64,000 nt of DNA from Agapetus fuscipes (taxonomy: Eukaryota; Arthropoda; Insecta; Trichoptera; Glossosomatidae), in NCBI GenBank assembly GCA_951799405.1, contig OX637361.1:12002170-12066169 (forward strand), in the 5' to 3' direction. Every line of letters begins with the position of its first letter. Position 1 is the stretch's first letter. The notes under the pieces were generated by a model that worked only from the letters and a program-made list of their open reading frames with translations, searched no databases and was not told where the DNA came from. Shown here one piece after another: positions 1-64,000 of the stretch. Position numbers and translations under genes: made by a program.

Positions 1-912
1 TCTGAGGGAAAAAGCGTTTACCGAGGTAGAAAGACTACAGAACATCTAGGCTTCGAGACAAGTGAACTTTCTATGCATTATCAGTTTGTAAGTCTGATCC
101 ACGATAAACGGAAATCCATTCTTTCAATTATTAAGAAAAAAATGTATGACACACAGTTCTCCTTTTAAAAACAATCTCAATTTTAAAAAACTCACAATAT
201 TACACCGTATTGTGAAAAACAAGTTGTGCCCGATTCTAAAAATAAAAAAAAAACAACACATCACACTCCCAGTACAACACTGATATAGCCTTCAAGTAAG
301 TAGGACGTCATTTCCCCTTCATCCTTTTACAAAATCGACAGATCTATATTGTTAAAATTTTGTGAGCTACTTTTGTCTTTGGAATATGTTTTCAGAAGAA
401 AAAAACCACATCAACAAGTATGGCAAAGAATCAAAAATAAATATCACTGGGGTGCAAATTAAAGAAAACCATTTAAATTGTATGAGAAAATATGAAGAAA
501 AAAAAAACTAAAATAAATGACAATATTGTCACTTGTGTCACTGTAAATCAAATAAATAAATTTAAATTGAATTAAAATTTTAAGGTGTGTTCGAATTGCA
601 GCTCACTGCATTCTAATCAGTCGATTCGCAGGTGGAATAAAAGAGTATCATCCTTAAAAAATAACCAAAATATTTCTCAAGTGTGATTTTTCCTCTTCAG
701 GAAAATAACAAGATTCGGGTGATTTGTTTCAAGCACGGCCGACATGACTTTAAACTGGACAAAAAAATCTTTCCATGAGCTACTTATTTTCATGCAATTT
801 AGAATGTCTAAGCTATGTTGCAACTACCGCCCTGTTAGGTTATATCAGTGTTGCGATTCTTCATGTGATGTAATCAAATTCAAACAGAACATGAGTTGAG
901 AGCCCTGCTGAG
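1..912 (-). other. Probable 3' UTR and downstream flank of MNK/Lk6
   Basis: This AT-rich stretch follows the stop codon on the minus strand. I see no canonical AATAAA on that strand between 912 and 1, so the cleavage site either lies beyond the window edge or uses a variant signal. No repeat family from the rest of the window was recognised here, which is unusual for this window and fits a transcribed UTR. Confidence 0.5.
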
Positions 913-55430
<54,518 letters not shown>

Positions 55431-55870
55431 CTTCAAACCGTTTTAGATAGAATTTCCAATGCGGAGAGAAATAAAAGGTATATTTAAAATGTGGAAGAGT
55501 TGATATTTGGTGTGTAGATAGGGAGAATTAGGTGAAAATGCCGATATAAGCGGATGAAGTAAACAATAAGATCGGCCGCCTTCGCACAAAATCACTTTTA
55601 TTATTACTGCGATTCACATGGAATATCAGAATCTTGCAAAGCGACGACGACACTGCGGAACATATAATATTGGTTGTGAAAAGAAAAAAAAAGTAAAATA
55701 CGAATTAGCGGACAAAGGCCGTGGTTTGAAAGACAAATAATTTCTTTTGCTAGCGATCCATATTACGTGTCCAGCGCTCGATGTTTAAATTCCGACTGAG
55801 GAGGCGAGGAGAGAATCGGGGTGGCGTGTTCCTCGCGGTGCTGTGAACACAAAACACTCAGCACACTTTC
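55431..55870 (-). promoter_or_regulatory. Putative 5' UTR and promoter region of MNK/Lk6
   Basis: This is the stretch immediately upstream of the kinase start codon. It becomes more GC-rich around 55740-55860 and contains none of the window's common SINEs. GC-rich DNA also continues on the intron side (55000-55140). No TATA box or exact transcription start could be fixed, so the call rests on position and composition. Confidence 0.4.
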
Positions 55871-56234
55871 CTACATCACACAAATATCATTCCAATCAAT
55901 GGATGATGCAATGCTGCGCCAAATGCGCACTTCTAGAACATCGCGAATGTTTATGAAGAAGGTTGTTGCCCTCTGTAAGTTTCATTAGCAATAACTTATT
56001 CATATCTCAAAATTTACATTTATGTGACTTACATTTATATTTATGTGACTTAAATTTATTTTAATCCATCACTATGCCCAAGTAATGTTTTTTTTCAGTT
56101 AGTAAAATGTCTGCTCATAAAAAAATAAAGAGGAGACTCGGGCAAACGTTGAGGCTGTAAAAAAATCATCCCGAAGGGTTATTGTGCTCAAAATGTTTAT
56201 CTCGTTTTATATTATTTAAGATATACACTACTTT
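55871..56234. other. Intergenic stretch, nothing recognised
   Basis: It lies upstream of the MNK promoter region. ATTTATGTGACTTAAATTTA-like short direct repeats (about 56020-56060) are the only structure seen. Confidence 0.5.
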
Positions 56235-56645
56235 GTACATTCAGTTGTGTTGTACAAATATGAAACCTGGTGCCTGACTCAGACACAAGAAAAATCTTTC
56301 CAGGTCTTTGAAAACAAAATGCTTCGTCGCATTCTGAGATCTGTACCTGAAAGTGACGTGAAGTGGCGCATCCGTACCAATGCAAAGCTAAGGGCCATAA
56401 TATTAATAGACATGTATACTTTGTTCGGAAAAATCCAGAATAAGAAAAAATGTATTGGATGGTGCCCTCTCCGGTGTTAGACCACTCGAATATCCCAAGA
56501 TACGGTAAATATACAAAGTTGAGGCTGACGCTGAAGTTTTGGGAGTAAAGGAACCATAGAGGGAAGCAGCACAAGATACAGAGTCCTGGTGGATTGTGGT
56601 GCCAAAGGGCCTGAGCCTTTTAAGCTTGTAAGCTGTAAAGAGTAA
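56235..56645 (+). mobile_element. LINE RT C-terminal fragment (RTE/jockey-like)
   Basis: The frame reads LYKYETWCLTQTQEKSFQVF, ENKMLRRILRSVPESD and WRIRTNAKLRAI, followed after shifts by sequence like the copy at 37040 and a CGAKGPEPFKL end. Typical RT C-terminal layout, dead. Confidence 0.8.
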
Positions 56646-56814
56646 AGTATGTTAATTTGAGGTTTAATCATAAAAATTACGACTCAAGTACTTATATCAG
56701 TAAACGTGGTACAAAATCCAAAAATAACAAAAATTAATGTCGTATTTAACTGAGTTGATAAAGAAAAGACAAATTAACATTTTGTTATCGGTTCCATAAA
56801 ATTTTATTCACATG

Positions 56815-56938
56815 GACATATCGCACGCTTAATAATAAAGAGCAATAACTCGAAAATTGGAAAAATCGAGATTTTTAATAAAACGCAACATTCTTGCTTT
56901 TTGAGTTATTGCTCTTTATTATTAAACGTGCGATATGA
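56815..56938. repeat. Inverted repeat with 38-bp arms
   Basis: ATATCGCACGCTTAATAATA with AAGAGCAATAACTC is mirrored at 56898-56936 around GAAAATTGGAAAAATCGAGA. Confidence 0.75.
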
Positions 56939-57011
56939 TGTTTGTCCGCCAAGAGGGACTTTTCGGGATTATTTTGATTAATTAAGCTAAGATTATAGAA
57001 GCTGTTGAATA

Positions 57012-57237
57012 AGTCGATGGGATGGTCAAGGGGCTAAAGCATTGGCACTCGAATTTGCGCTACTGGCCGATTCGAGCCCAGCCTTCCTTATGTCCTATCG
57101 ATAATAACTTCAACCCTGGTTCAACATATTATGCCAATGCATGCACACAAGCTTCTGCTTTCGCATTGAGACAACTGGCCAGGCAAAATAAGTTGGTGAA
57201 TTCAATTCCTGTTCACAAATCTATTTAAAAAAAATAA
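57012..57237 (+). repeat. SINE-D (tRNA-derived), plus copy
   Basis: ATGGTCAAGGGGCTAAAGCA (A box region), GGCCGATTCGAGCCCAGCC (B box), CAACCCTGGTTCAACATATT and the end ACAAATCTATTTAAAAAAA. Confidence 0.8.
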
Positions 57238-57304
57238 CTTCTGGATCGGACATCAGTGGCCGCAAAATTTACTGCCTGGTTGTAGTAAAAATATATTAAT
57301 CGAT

Positions 57305-57550
57305 CAGACTTATTTATTTGGAGACAAGTGTTTGTGTATTATGCTATTACACCTCAAGACCCCTTAGCTAGCTTGTTTATCATTACAAAGCAGTACTCAA
57401 GCAAGACGAAATACTACAAAGGGCTTGAATGAACCTTTATTAAGTACCTGTCTGACAAAGACGAAGATAATTTAAAAAAATGTGCGTTGCGCTGCGAATT
57501 GAAACCATTACCTTTTAATTGCAAATCCATAGTGTAAACCACTTTAACAC
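57305..57550 (-). repeat. SINE-B, diverged
   Basis: ACTTATTTATTTGGAGACAA, ACACCTCAAGACCCCTTAGC and GCAAGACGAAATACTACAAA follow the minus-strand order of SINE-B with many changes. Confidence 0.6.
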
Positions 57551-57964
57551 GAATGGTCATAAAAAGTTATTTTTCTATTATTTTGAATTCTCACCGCAGA
57601 AAACCAAAAATAAAGTTTATGGGGGTTTCTTTCCGTGATCTAAGATTTTTTTGTGTTCCGACGTTTTGCACAACCATGAAAAAATCCTAAAAATACGGTC
57701 ATAAACCCAAATGAACTGTCATGTGTCATAAAAATGCTTCCTGATTTATTGCATTCCGTTCAATTTGAGTTTCTTAAAAACCCTTACACTTCGGGAAAAA
57801 TGACTTAGCTCTCATCATAAACAGCATAGACAATAAAATGGCCTACCTGACATTTCAAAAAACCGAACTGTCAATATTATTATTTAGTTTCTTACTCACG
57901 TCACGAGCTCACGTTTATTTTAGTCATTATTTAAAAAATATTGCATCAGTAATTTAATTGCAAA

Positions 57965-58092
57965 ATGAATGACGAAGTTAAGGAAAACCCTAAACTATCT
58001 AAAAAGTTACTTAACAAAACTTTATCGGCTAAAAAGAAGGCCGCCAAGTCCATGAGAAATGTCTTGTCAACCACACACGAGGGAACATCTTG
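57965..58092 (+). CDS. First coding exon of a small basic protein, possibly RNase P/MRP subunit p38-like
   Basis: An ATG at 57965 opens a 42-codon lysine-rich frame that runs into TAG at 58094-58096 unless spliced at TTG|GTAGGG. Spliced there, phase 2, it joins the 59796 exon without a stop. The protein starts MNDEVKENPKLSKKLLNKTL. Across the junction, TSW-RCVEGEDKTRILQELDK resembles the Trp-x-x-x-Glu-x-Glu-Asp...Ile-Leu-Gln-x-Leu stretch near the N-terminus of RNase P/MRP subunit p38, an L7Ae-family RNA-binding protein. Identity is tentative. The coding nature is more secure because the reading frame survives splicing and the intron is full of repeats while the exons have none. Confidence 0.5.
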
Positions 58093-58147
58093 GTAGGGTT
58101 AAAATATTTTTAGTTGGATTAAATTTATATATTTGTTAACCTCATTC

Positions 58148-58420
58148 GCCCGGTCAATAGCTCAGGTGGTAGAACGCTTGCGCTTTTAATGCCGATCATC
58201 GCCAAGGGTGTCAGAAATGATTTCTCGTCTCGGTGTTTATTTCAAACTCAAAATCAAACACCGGTAAGTTTTACTCAGCTTTCATATGAATTGAGAATCT
58301 TCCTCTTAAGGAGTAAGGAAGTCCCCAAAGAGAGTGAAATGGTTGTCGTAAGACTGGCTTCCTTACCTGTGAAAATACAGAGGTTTTACTGGTCACATTT
58401 GATGCCGTACGAAGTTGCTC
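58148..58420 (+). repeat. SINE-C, diverged, missing the B box
   Basis: CCCGGTCAATAGCTCAGGTG (A box), then a gap where the B box should be, GGGTGTCAGAAATGATTTCT and CCGGTAAGTTTTACTCAGCT. Confidence 0.75.
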
Positions 58421-58673
58421 CATACATTTTATTATTTATTCATGGTACAGGCGTAGCGTAGTGGGTAGGGATAAATTCTATTACCCAAATGGCATGAAAA
58501 TATTGAAATTTAGGATTCATATTTAATGCATGCTTTCAAGCAGACCTGTGTATGTTTGCAATTACACTTGCTGCGTAGGTACATATTTACAAAATTAATT
58601 GTCATTTCTGGATACTTGTTTGTTTTGTTCGAGTTCCAGTAGTGTACCAAAAAATAAACATTTAATTTTCAGA

Positions 58674-58855
58674 ATATGCTTCTCACTTGGTTGAAAAATT
58701 TATATACCTTTACCAAAGGTCCATCCAGCCTTAAAGCAACTAAGTAGGTCTTTGTTGCGTAATTGGCGCTTTCTATAGCGACGACCAAGCTCGCAGGTGG
58801 CTCTTGAGAGTTGACTCACGCTAAAACTCACTGACTAAACCATCCTAATATTTAT
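58674..58855 (+). repeat. SINE-B 3' part
   Basis: ACTTGGTTGAAAAATTTATA, CCAAAGGTCCATCCAGCCTT, AGCGACGACCAAGCTCGCAG and an end in CTAAACCATCCTAATATTTA. Confidence 0.8.
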
Positions 58856-59130
58856 TTGCCTACTGAAATGTGCCCATACGGCAGGGGCGAGCATCCCATA
58901 CAGGCACATGCGCCTAATAGGTAGGCAATATATGGTAATTAACCATTAAAGCTTGATGTTAAGATTTAAAATTCAAAATTTAAGTTTGATCGGAGCCATC
59001 GTTAGCATTTCAGTCAATTTCAAATGAGTTATTTTAAAGCAATGGAGAAAATATTTATTCTGAAATGTATTTGCCTGCAGGTACCCCATGCACGCGCCTG
59101 GTATATATGGGATGCTCGTGACAATCTATA

Positions 59131-59382
59131 ATAATCTATAATCGAAGTTGCAAAGATATATTACATTTATGATAATAATAAATGCATTCCCACGAGCAGA
59201 CACATATGAGTTCACGCTCAAACATGCCGAATGTGGACTTACAAGATAAAAACCCAAACCTCAAATGAACATACACCCTGAAACTTTTGCCGACCTTCCC
59301 TGGAATAGGGGCTACATTTGCAAAGTGAACCATTTTCTAAAGCATGGATGGTCAGCTGCATACCAACCTATAAGTCAAGGAA
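59131..59382 (-). repeat. SINE-A, full length
   Basis: CTATAATCGAAGTTGCAAAG to ACCAACCTATAAGTCAAGGA. Confidence 0.88.
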
Positions 59383-59795
59383 CTTACACAGCAAATTACA
59401 TTTTTAAAAATAGATAAATAATTATTTAGTTTTATTCAAAACCAACATCAATCGCCACTTCCTTGCTGCGCCTCACGACAGAAGCAACAACTCAAGCAAC
59501 ACCTCTGCGGCACCCTTCCAGGGTAACATAGACCCCCAAGACTTTTAAAAATTGGGGAGCCTCCCGCACAGGATTCCTTAAAAAAAAAGGATAAACATCA
59601 AAACCCTAGCCGCCAACATTACAGATTAACCGCCATTTCTTTCTGCTTTCCTTACATACTTCTTTCATTTCATCCAGAGTCATAACCTTCTTCATACAAG
59701 CTCTCCTTTTATTATGACTCTGGATATCCCATTCATTCACTATTTCAGGAAATTTAATATAAACAATAATTAAATAATTATTCATTGTATTTCAG

Positions 59796-59936
59796 GCGCT
59801 GCGTAGAGGGGGAAGACAAAACTAGAATTCTGCAGGAGCTGGATAAAATAATCAACACCACTACAGAGAAAAATATCGGCAAGGAAAGTAAAAAAAGTAA
59901 AAACCCCAAGTTGTCTCTCAACAAAAAAATGTTAAG
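59796..59936 (+). CDS. Second coding exon of the small basic (p38-like?) protein
   Basis: The exon runs from a TTTCAG acceptor to a strong AAG|GTAAGA donor, 141 nt, open throughout in the frame set by exon 1. It encodes WRCVEGEDKTRILQELDKI and then a lysine- and serine-rich stretch ending NPKLSLNKKMLR. Combined coding length so far is 269 nt. No clear third exon was found before 64000. The expected L7Ae domain (a GxNEVTRALE-like motif) was not seen, so the gene either continues past the window or is a fragment. Confidence 0.5.
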
Positions 59937-60007
59937 GTAAGAGGCCGACTATTGAATGATTCATTACTAAAAGTTGCAGATTCTTAAAAAGGGAAGTTAC
60001 ATAATTT

Positions 60008-60240
60008 TGTCCAGTCTGTAGTATGCAGGTTAATGCTGCAGACTCATGAAAGGTTGTGTATTTGATTCCAGGCAGAGCACAAATAATACACATTCAAATA
60101 TGCTCGTCAATGCGTTGAAAAAATCTTATGCTTTTACCAAAGATTGGTCAGCAAAGTCCATCGGTCCATCCTTGAACATCTTTCAGGATTGACACTTTCC
60201 ATTACAACATCCAAACTTGGAGAGGGCTGTTAAAATGTAA
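60008..60240 (+). repeat. SINE-B, diverged
   Basis: The head TCTGTAGTATGCAGGTTAAT has lost its A box. GTGTATTTGATTCCAGGCAG stands where the B box was. GCGTTGAAAAAATCTTATGC and GGTCCATCC follow. Confidence 0.6.
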
Positions 60241-60270
60241 TTTATACAAAAACAGGGCTCATAGAATAAA

Positions 60271-60514
60271 TCTATAATCTAAGCTGCAAAGATATGTTAG
60301 CATTAAAGACTCTAAATGCATGCCCACAGACAGGCACATGTAGGTTTGTGCCCACATATTCTGCATGTGTGCATACAAATAAAAAAAAAAACTCACATGA
60401 ACCTAAACCTTGCAATGCCTGCTGCCTTTCCCTGAAACCAGGGTGGCATTCGCAAAAGTGAGCCAATTTTTCAGTACGGGGGGTCAGCCTCATACTTACC
60501 TATCAGTCAAGGAG
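60271..60514 (-). repeat. SINE-A, diverged
   Basis: TCTATAATCTAAGCTGCAAA to ATACTTACCTATCAGTCAAG, with many point changes. Confidence 0.8.
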
Positions 60515-61732
60515 CATTAAATAAATAAATCATTTTACTTAATATATTATTTTCAAGGTATACCTTGACAAAAAAATTACATATATTGCGTTATATGCGC
60601 TAGGGCTGTAAATAGAAAAATAGATCCACCAAACCGTATATGCTACAAAAAAATCCTTAGCTCTTCTAGCATGGAAATCACTGCACTCGTAGAAGGTTTT
60701 AAAGAATCTCTCAGGTTTGATTTATGTCAGATTAATTTCAGATGGACAAAAAATATTAACTGACCAATCCATATTCAAGTGTTGAAGTTGAGAAAATTGA
60801 GTGGCGTAATCATCTTTTACGAAATCTCTGCAACAAGTTGAGGTTACTAAAAAAAGGAACCTTCATTCCTATCCAGCAGCGAAAATTGTTGACGGACCAA
60901 AGAATTTTGAAGTTGTTAAGAGGAAACAAAAGGGCCGTTACGCCATACAAACGTAGTCCCCTGTTTTCTCCCTGGATAATGTTAGTAGAGCAATCATTTT
61001 TGTCTCAAAAATCAATGACTACTATTGGCATGTCCCTCGGTTTTCTTTTTTTTCATAAATTAATTATTAAAAGAGATATGAACATTCAAAAACCCATAAA
61101 ATTTGTCAGATTTTTCGCTGCGTTTAAACATCCAGAAAACAAAATTGACTAAATTATATAAAAAAAGGAAAACATAGAAACACGGCCAAAGTCTATCTTT
61201 ATTTATTAAAGAAAAAAATTAGTTAAATTGGTCAAGTTTTGGAGAAGGGAACAGGGGATTACGAAACGTTGATTTTGTGTAATTTTAATAGGTATTTTCG
61301 GTCCAAGCTGCAGTTGTCCCTATCGCGCTTTGCGGGGGGAAGCTTGAGGTTGGGGACGGGCGGACTAATGCGTATACAGACAAAGGAAGAAAAAGCAATA
61401 ATAATTGCTGCGAAAATAAGGAGATATTCCATTATACACTTTTTTATTGCTTCCTTTGACCAGGGCCGGCTGGCAAAAATCTTTTGGTGTCAATTTTTTT
61501 ATTTCATTTTTTTGATACAGAAAAAACTATTCAATAAATTGAGCTCAAACTGACTTTTGAAGAAAACGAAAGATTTGATAAAAACAAGTCCATTCATTTC
61601 AGCATCAAAATGTGCGTCACTAGGTATATGTGATATCTGTTAAAAAAAACATGCAAAAGTCTGAATCCAAACACGAATTACATATAAGCAGAAATCTCGA
61701 AAAATTGGGATTTGATTTTTACTTTCTTGCTC

Positions 61733-61881
61733 CCGGTACGGAGTAAAGAAAGTTTTGTTTTGGCGAGAAAAAAAAAATCGAGATTTTTACGGAAATGAGT
61801 TGTCCTGGTGCAGGACATGCCAAAAAACACTATCTTGCAAAAACGTCCGGCTGTATGTGTGTGTGTGTGTGTGTGTGTGTG
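61733..61881 (+). repeat. Repeat ending in (TG)n microsatellite, second copy
   Basis: ACGGAAATGAGTTGTCCTGG, AGGACATGCCAAAAAACACT and (TG)n, matching the minus strand of 8071-8240. It lies within the decayed transposon region. Confidence 0.75.
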
Positions 61882-62084
61882 ATTTTTTTTTTTTAATAAT
61901 TCTAAAAAGACATTATAATGCAAAAAAAACAGCTATTTTAAAACTTTTATAGATAGTTTTAACAAATATCTGTAATTGTTCATTCAACATTTTTTGTTAT
62001 TTCTAATATTTAAGATGGCTCCCGAGCACCTAAACACTTAAAATGAGATTTTCTCAAAATATCAACTCGCCGGCCGACTGCAAG

Positions 62085-62230
62085 CAAGATGTGAAGTATG
62101 GGGCCTGCGGGCGGGGCGGGCGCAGACAAGCGCAGGCGGGCGCGGGTACTTGGCGAGGGGAGGGGCAGAGTGGCACGCATGCATTGACAGCCTCACTCAC
62201 ACATCGATAGCTCGATTGTGCGGGCAATGC
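62085..62230. other. GC-rich stretch, unexplained
   Basis: GGGCCTGCGGGCGGGGCGGG and GCGCAGGCGGGCGCGGGTAC stand out from AT-rich surroundings. No frame, repeat family or promoter arrangement could be assigned. Confidence 0.4.
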
Positions 62231-63270
62231 GAGACAGCAACAGATTTTACAAATACCTATTTTTCAATTCTGTAGCCCTTGAGGTTTCCTCTTAAGGTAA
62301 ATAGTGTGTGCAATAAAACGTCGGGAGCATCAAAACGTGTCAAGAGATGAAAGATCCACTTAACTTTGAGCTGACATTTTAAATGGATTGACACATGCCT
62401 TTGGAAAACAGTGAAATTGCGATGAGGCCATATTGCCTGATAATAAAAAAATGGATATTAATGCGGCACAGGAATTGATTGATGTGGTTCTTTGGAAGAA
62501 AATGTTCCACATAGGTCATTTTTTGGCAACAAACACTAAACATCATAAGAGAGACTCTGATGTAGTTTATAGTAATTCCGCAGAAACTTTTAATGCTGTG
62601 ATTGCTAAATATGTTGGTGGCAAAAGAATTAATAATACCCAGCGAAATTCGTAACGAGAAAGATGTTCAGCTGCAGCAATATCTTACCGGTAGGAATCCG
62701 GAATGAAGGAGGAACACTAGAGAGGACTACAGCTCGCAGAAATTAAAGCTGTGTTTTTTAACACACTTAACATTCGTCACAATTTACTCGCGCCGGCAAC
62801 ACTTTTAAATTCAGACCACTTACAACACCAAAAAACCTGTAAGGAAATAGCCTTGCCTTTCGTTGCCTTTTACGAGACAAAAAAAGCAAGGAAAAGGTTG
62901 TCCGAAAAATCTTTAAAGAAAAGTACTGTAACAACTTGGCTGATCCACACTATGGCCAGAAATCTCAAGAACAGATAATATGTCTGCTGGAGATTATGAA
63001 TTGTCTACAGCAGATTTTATGAGAGCAATATTTCTTTCCGATAAACAAAGAGAAAATGTGTTAAAGCTAACCATCCAAAAACTAACAGCAATGACTGGAT
63101 TTAACATCCAAAAACTAAACCATCGGCATCCTTTTTTGGAAAAAATTGCAAACGTAAGCAATATAATTATAAGCAGTGCAGCCTTAGTGAAATCTCTCCA
63201 ACATTTTAGCTGTTGCAACATTTCGGTAAAGATAATGAGAGAAAAAGCTTTAAAACAGTTGTCTCTTTAA

Positions 63271-63979
63271 CCTTTTCGATTCTGAATTTATTTGCTACAT
63301 ACGCACCGCCAGAACGGAATACTTTTTTGAGGTTATTTTTTTGCACATAAATTGATTTCCTACCTTAATTACTTGATGAAACTTCAAAATTTATGAAAAA
63401 GTATATTCATTAGTTATCCAGGAACACAAATCACAAACTTTCAACACATTTTTTCACTTGTTGTTTTATATAAAAACAAGTAAATCACAATAATATTACT
63501 TAAAAGTATATATTATACACACATTCCATAAGTAGATTTTATATCCATTAGGTTTTAAACAATTTTTTTACTCACTTAAATACTCGTCACTAAAGAGAAA
63601 AATATATTAGTTATTTTACAAGAAAACAAAAAACGTAAACAGTTATACCTATCTGAATAGAATATACTTGCCTGGATTTTGTTTAAAAACATTGGTACAC
63701 ACGCGCGGGATGAGAGATCGAGCTGTTCTGACAAAATATTTGAGAAAGAATATTTTCAAAATATGTGTAATATGAGATTATATTAGTGTACCTATAATGT
63801 AAGCAACAAAAAAGTTTGAAAAATTTAAACACCGATGTCAGGGGAAGCTTTAAACTTCGATGACATGCATAGATGCCAGCCGCACTGTATGCAAGTTACG
63901 TCATGACATGCATAGATGCCAGCCGCACTGTATGCAAGTTACGTCATGACATCAATGCATGCCAGCCGCAGCCAAAGGG
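63271..63979 (+). mobile_element. piggyBac-like element with TTAA on both sides
   Basis: TTAA (63267-63270) precedes CCTTTTCGATTCTGAATTTA, and TTAA (63980-63983) follows GCAGCCAAAGGG. TTAA targets with CCYT ends are typical of piggyBac. The terminal match is only about 7-8 bp. The left end is shared with 11262. Confidence 0.6.
63868..63975 (+). repeat. Subterminal tandem repeat, about 43-bp unit
   Basis: TGACATGCATAGATGCCAGC with CGCACTGTATGCAAGTTACG occurs twice in succession, and a third, shorter unit (ATGCATGCCAGCCGCAG) follows. It sits at the right end of the piggyBac-like element, where such repeats often bind transposase. Confidence 0.75.
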
Positions 63980-64000
63980 TTAAGAAGGAGTCATAAAGTT

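Larger units (their letters stand above)
58093..59795 (+). other. Intron of the small plus-strand gene, filled with SINEs
   Basis: This 1.7-kb interval has a GT...AG border and holds a SINE-C copy (58148-58420), a SINE-A piece (58498-58600), a SINE-B 3' part (58674-58855), a SINE-A copy (59131-59382) and a LINE 3' piece (59450-59765). Exon sequence abuts none of them directly. Confidence 0.5.
60640..63265 (+). pseudogene. Decayed transposon-derived coding region (VGGKRIN family)
   Basis: Scattered plus-strand pieces in one order: VEVEKIE-RNHLLRNLCNKL (about 60783-60840), FLATNTKHHKRDSDVVYSNS and AETFNAVIAKYVGGKRINNT (62525-62640), then a stop where the family has tyrosine and RERCSAAAISY, then LRSP-like pieces to 63265. 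I recognise the combination from repeated uncharacterised insect proteins with an AExFNxxIAKxVGGKRIN motif. Stops and frameshifts show it is dead. Confidence 0.55.

Overview
The window is a piece of an animal nuclear genome, almost certainly an insect or another arthropod. The introns are long and AT-rich, the exons are GC-rich with GT-AG splice sites, and short interspersed repeats, LINE fragments and DNA-transposon derivatives are very dense. The species cannot be named from the sequence.

One host gene is clear. A MAP-kinase-interacting kinase (MNK; Lk6 in insects) runs on the minus strand in seven coding exons from 55430 down to 913, joined by introns of about 41.3, 1.2, 0.5, 0.5, 8.8 and 0.4 kb. 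All exon phases agree and give a 604-residue protein. It has the hallmark DFD (not DFG) motif, both activating TP sites, the cysteine-containing insert, an N-terminal polybasic stretch and a C-terminal basic-hydrophobic tail that could bind MAPK. A second, smaller plus-strand gene starts at 57965. Two exons fit in phase, and the encoded N-terminus weakly resembles RNase P/MRP protein subunit p38. The rest lies beyond the readable exons or outside the window.

Almost everything else is repeat. Four short repeat families recur: SINE-A, about 250 bp, ending in TTAGATTAGAT, with more than 25 copies or pieces; SINE-B, SINE-C and SINE-D, which have tRNA-like heads with A and B boxes. LINE reverse-transcriptase C-terminal fragments of at least five kinds are present, one with the YADD catalytic motif. 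Several DNA transposons have exact ends and target-site duplications readable from the sequence: three hAT or hAT-like elements with 8-bp duplications (23390-23894, 42242-43292, 52673-52877), a fourth 8-bp-duplication element of 2.25 kb (47168-49418), three elements with 3-bp duplications (19934-20173, 31305-31591, 40913-41209), and a pogo/Tigger-like element with TA ends and a deleted catalytic core (31650-34096). Many sit inside SINE copies, so their order of insertion can be read.

The most unusual structural signals are a fold-back repeat at 12775-13029 carrying hammerhead-ribozyme-like cores on both arms, as known from Penelope-like retroelements, with relatives at 24610, 29883, 45172 and 53575; a 287-bp near-perfect palindromic element at 31305; and a GC-rich island at 37380-37690 with CRE, CCAAT and E-box motifs inside the first kinase intron. 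I found no CRISPR array, bacterial operon, rRNA or convincing stand-alone tRNA gene.
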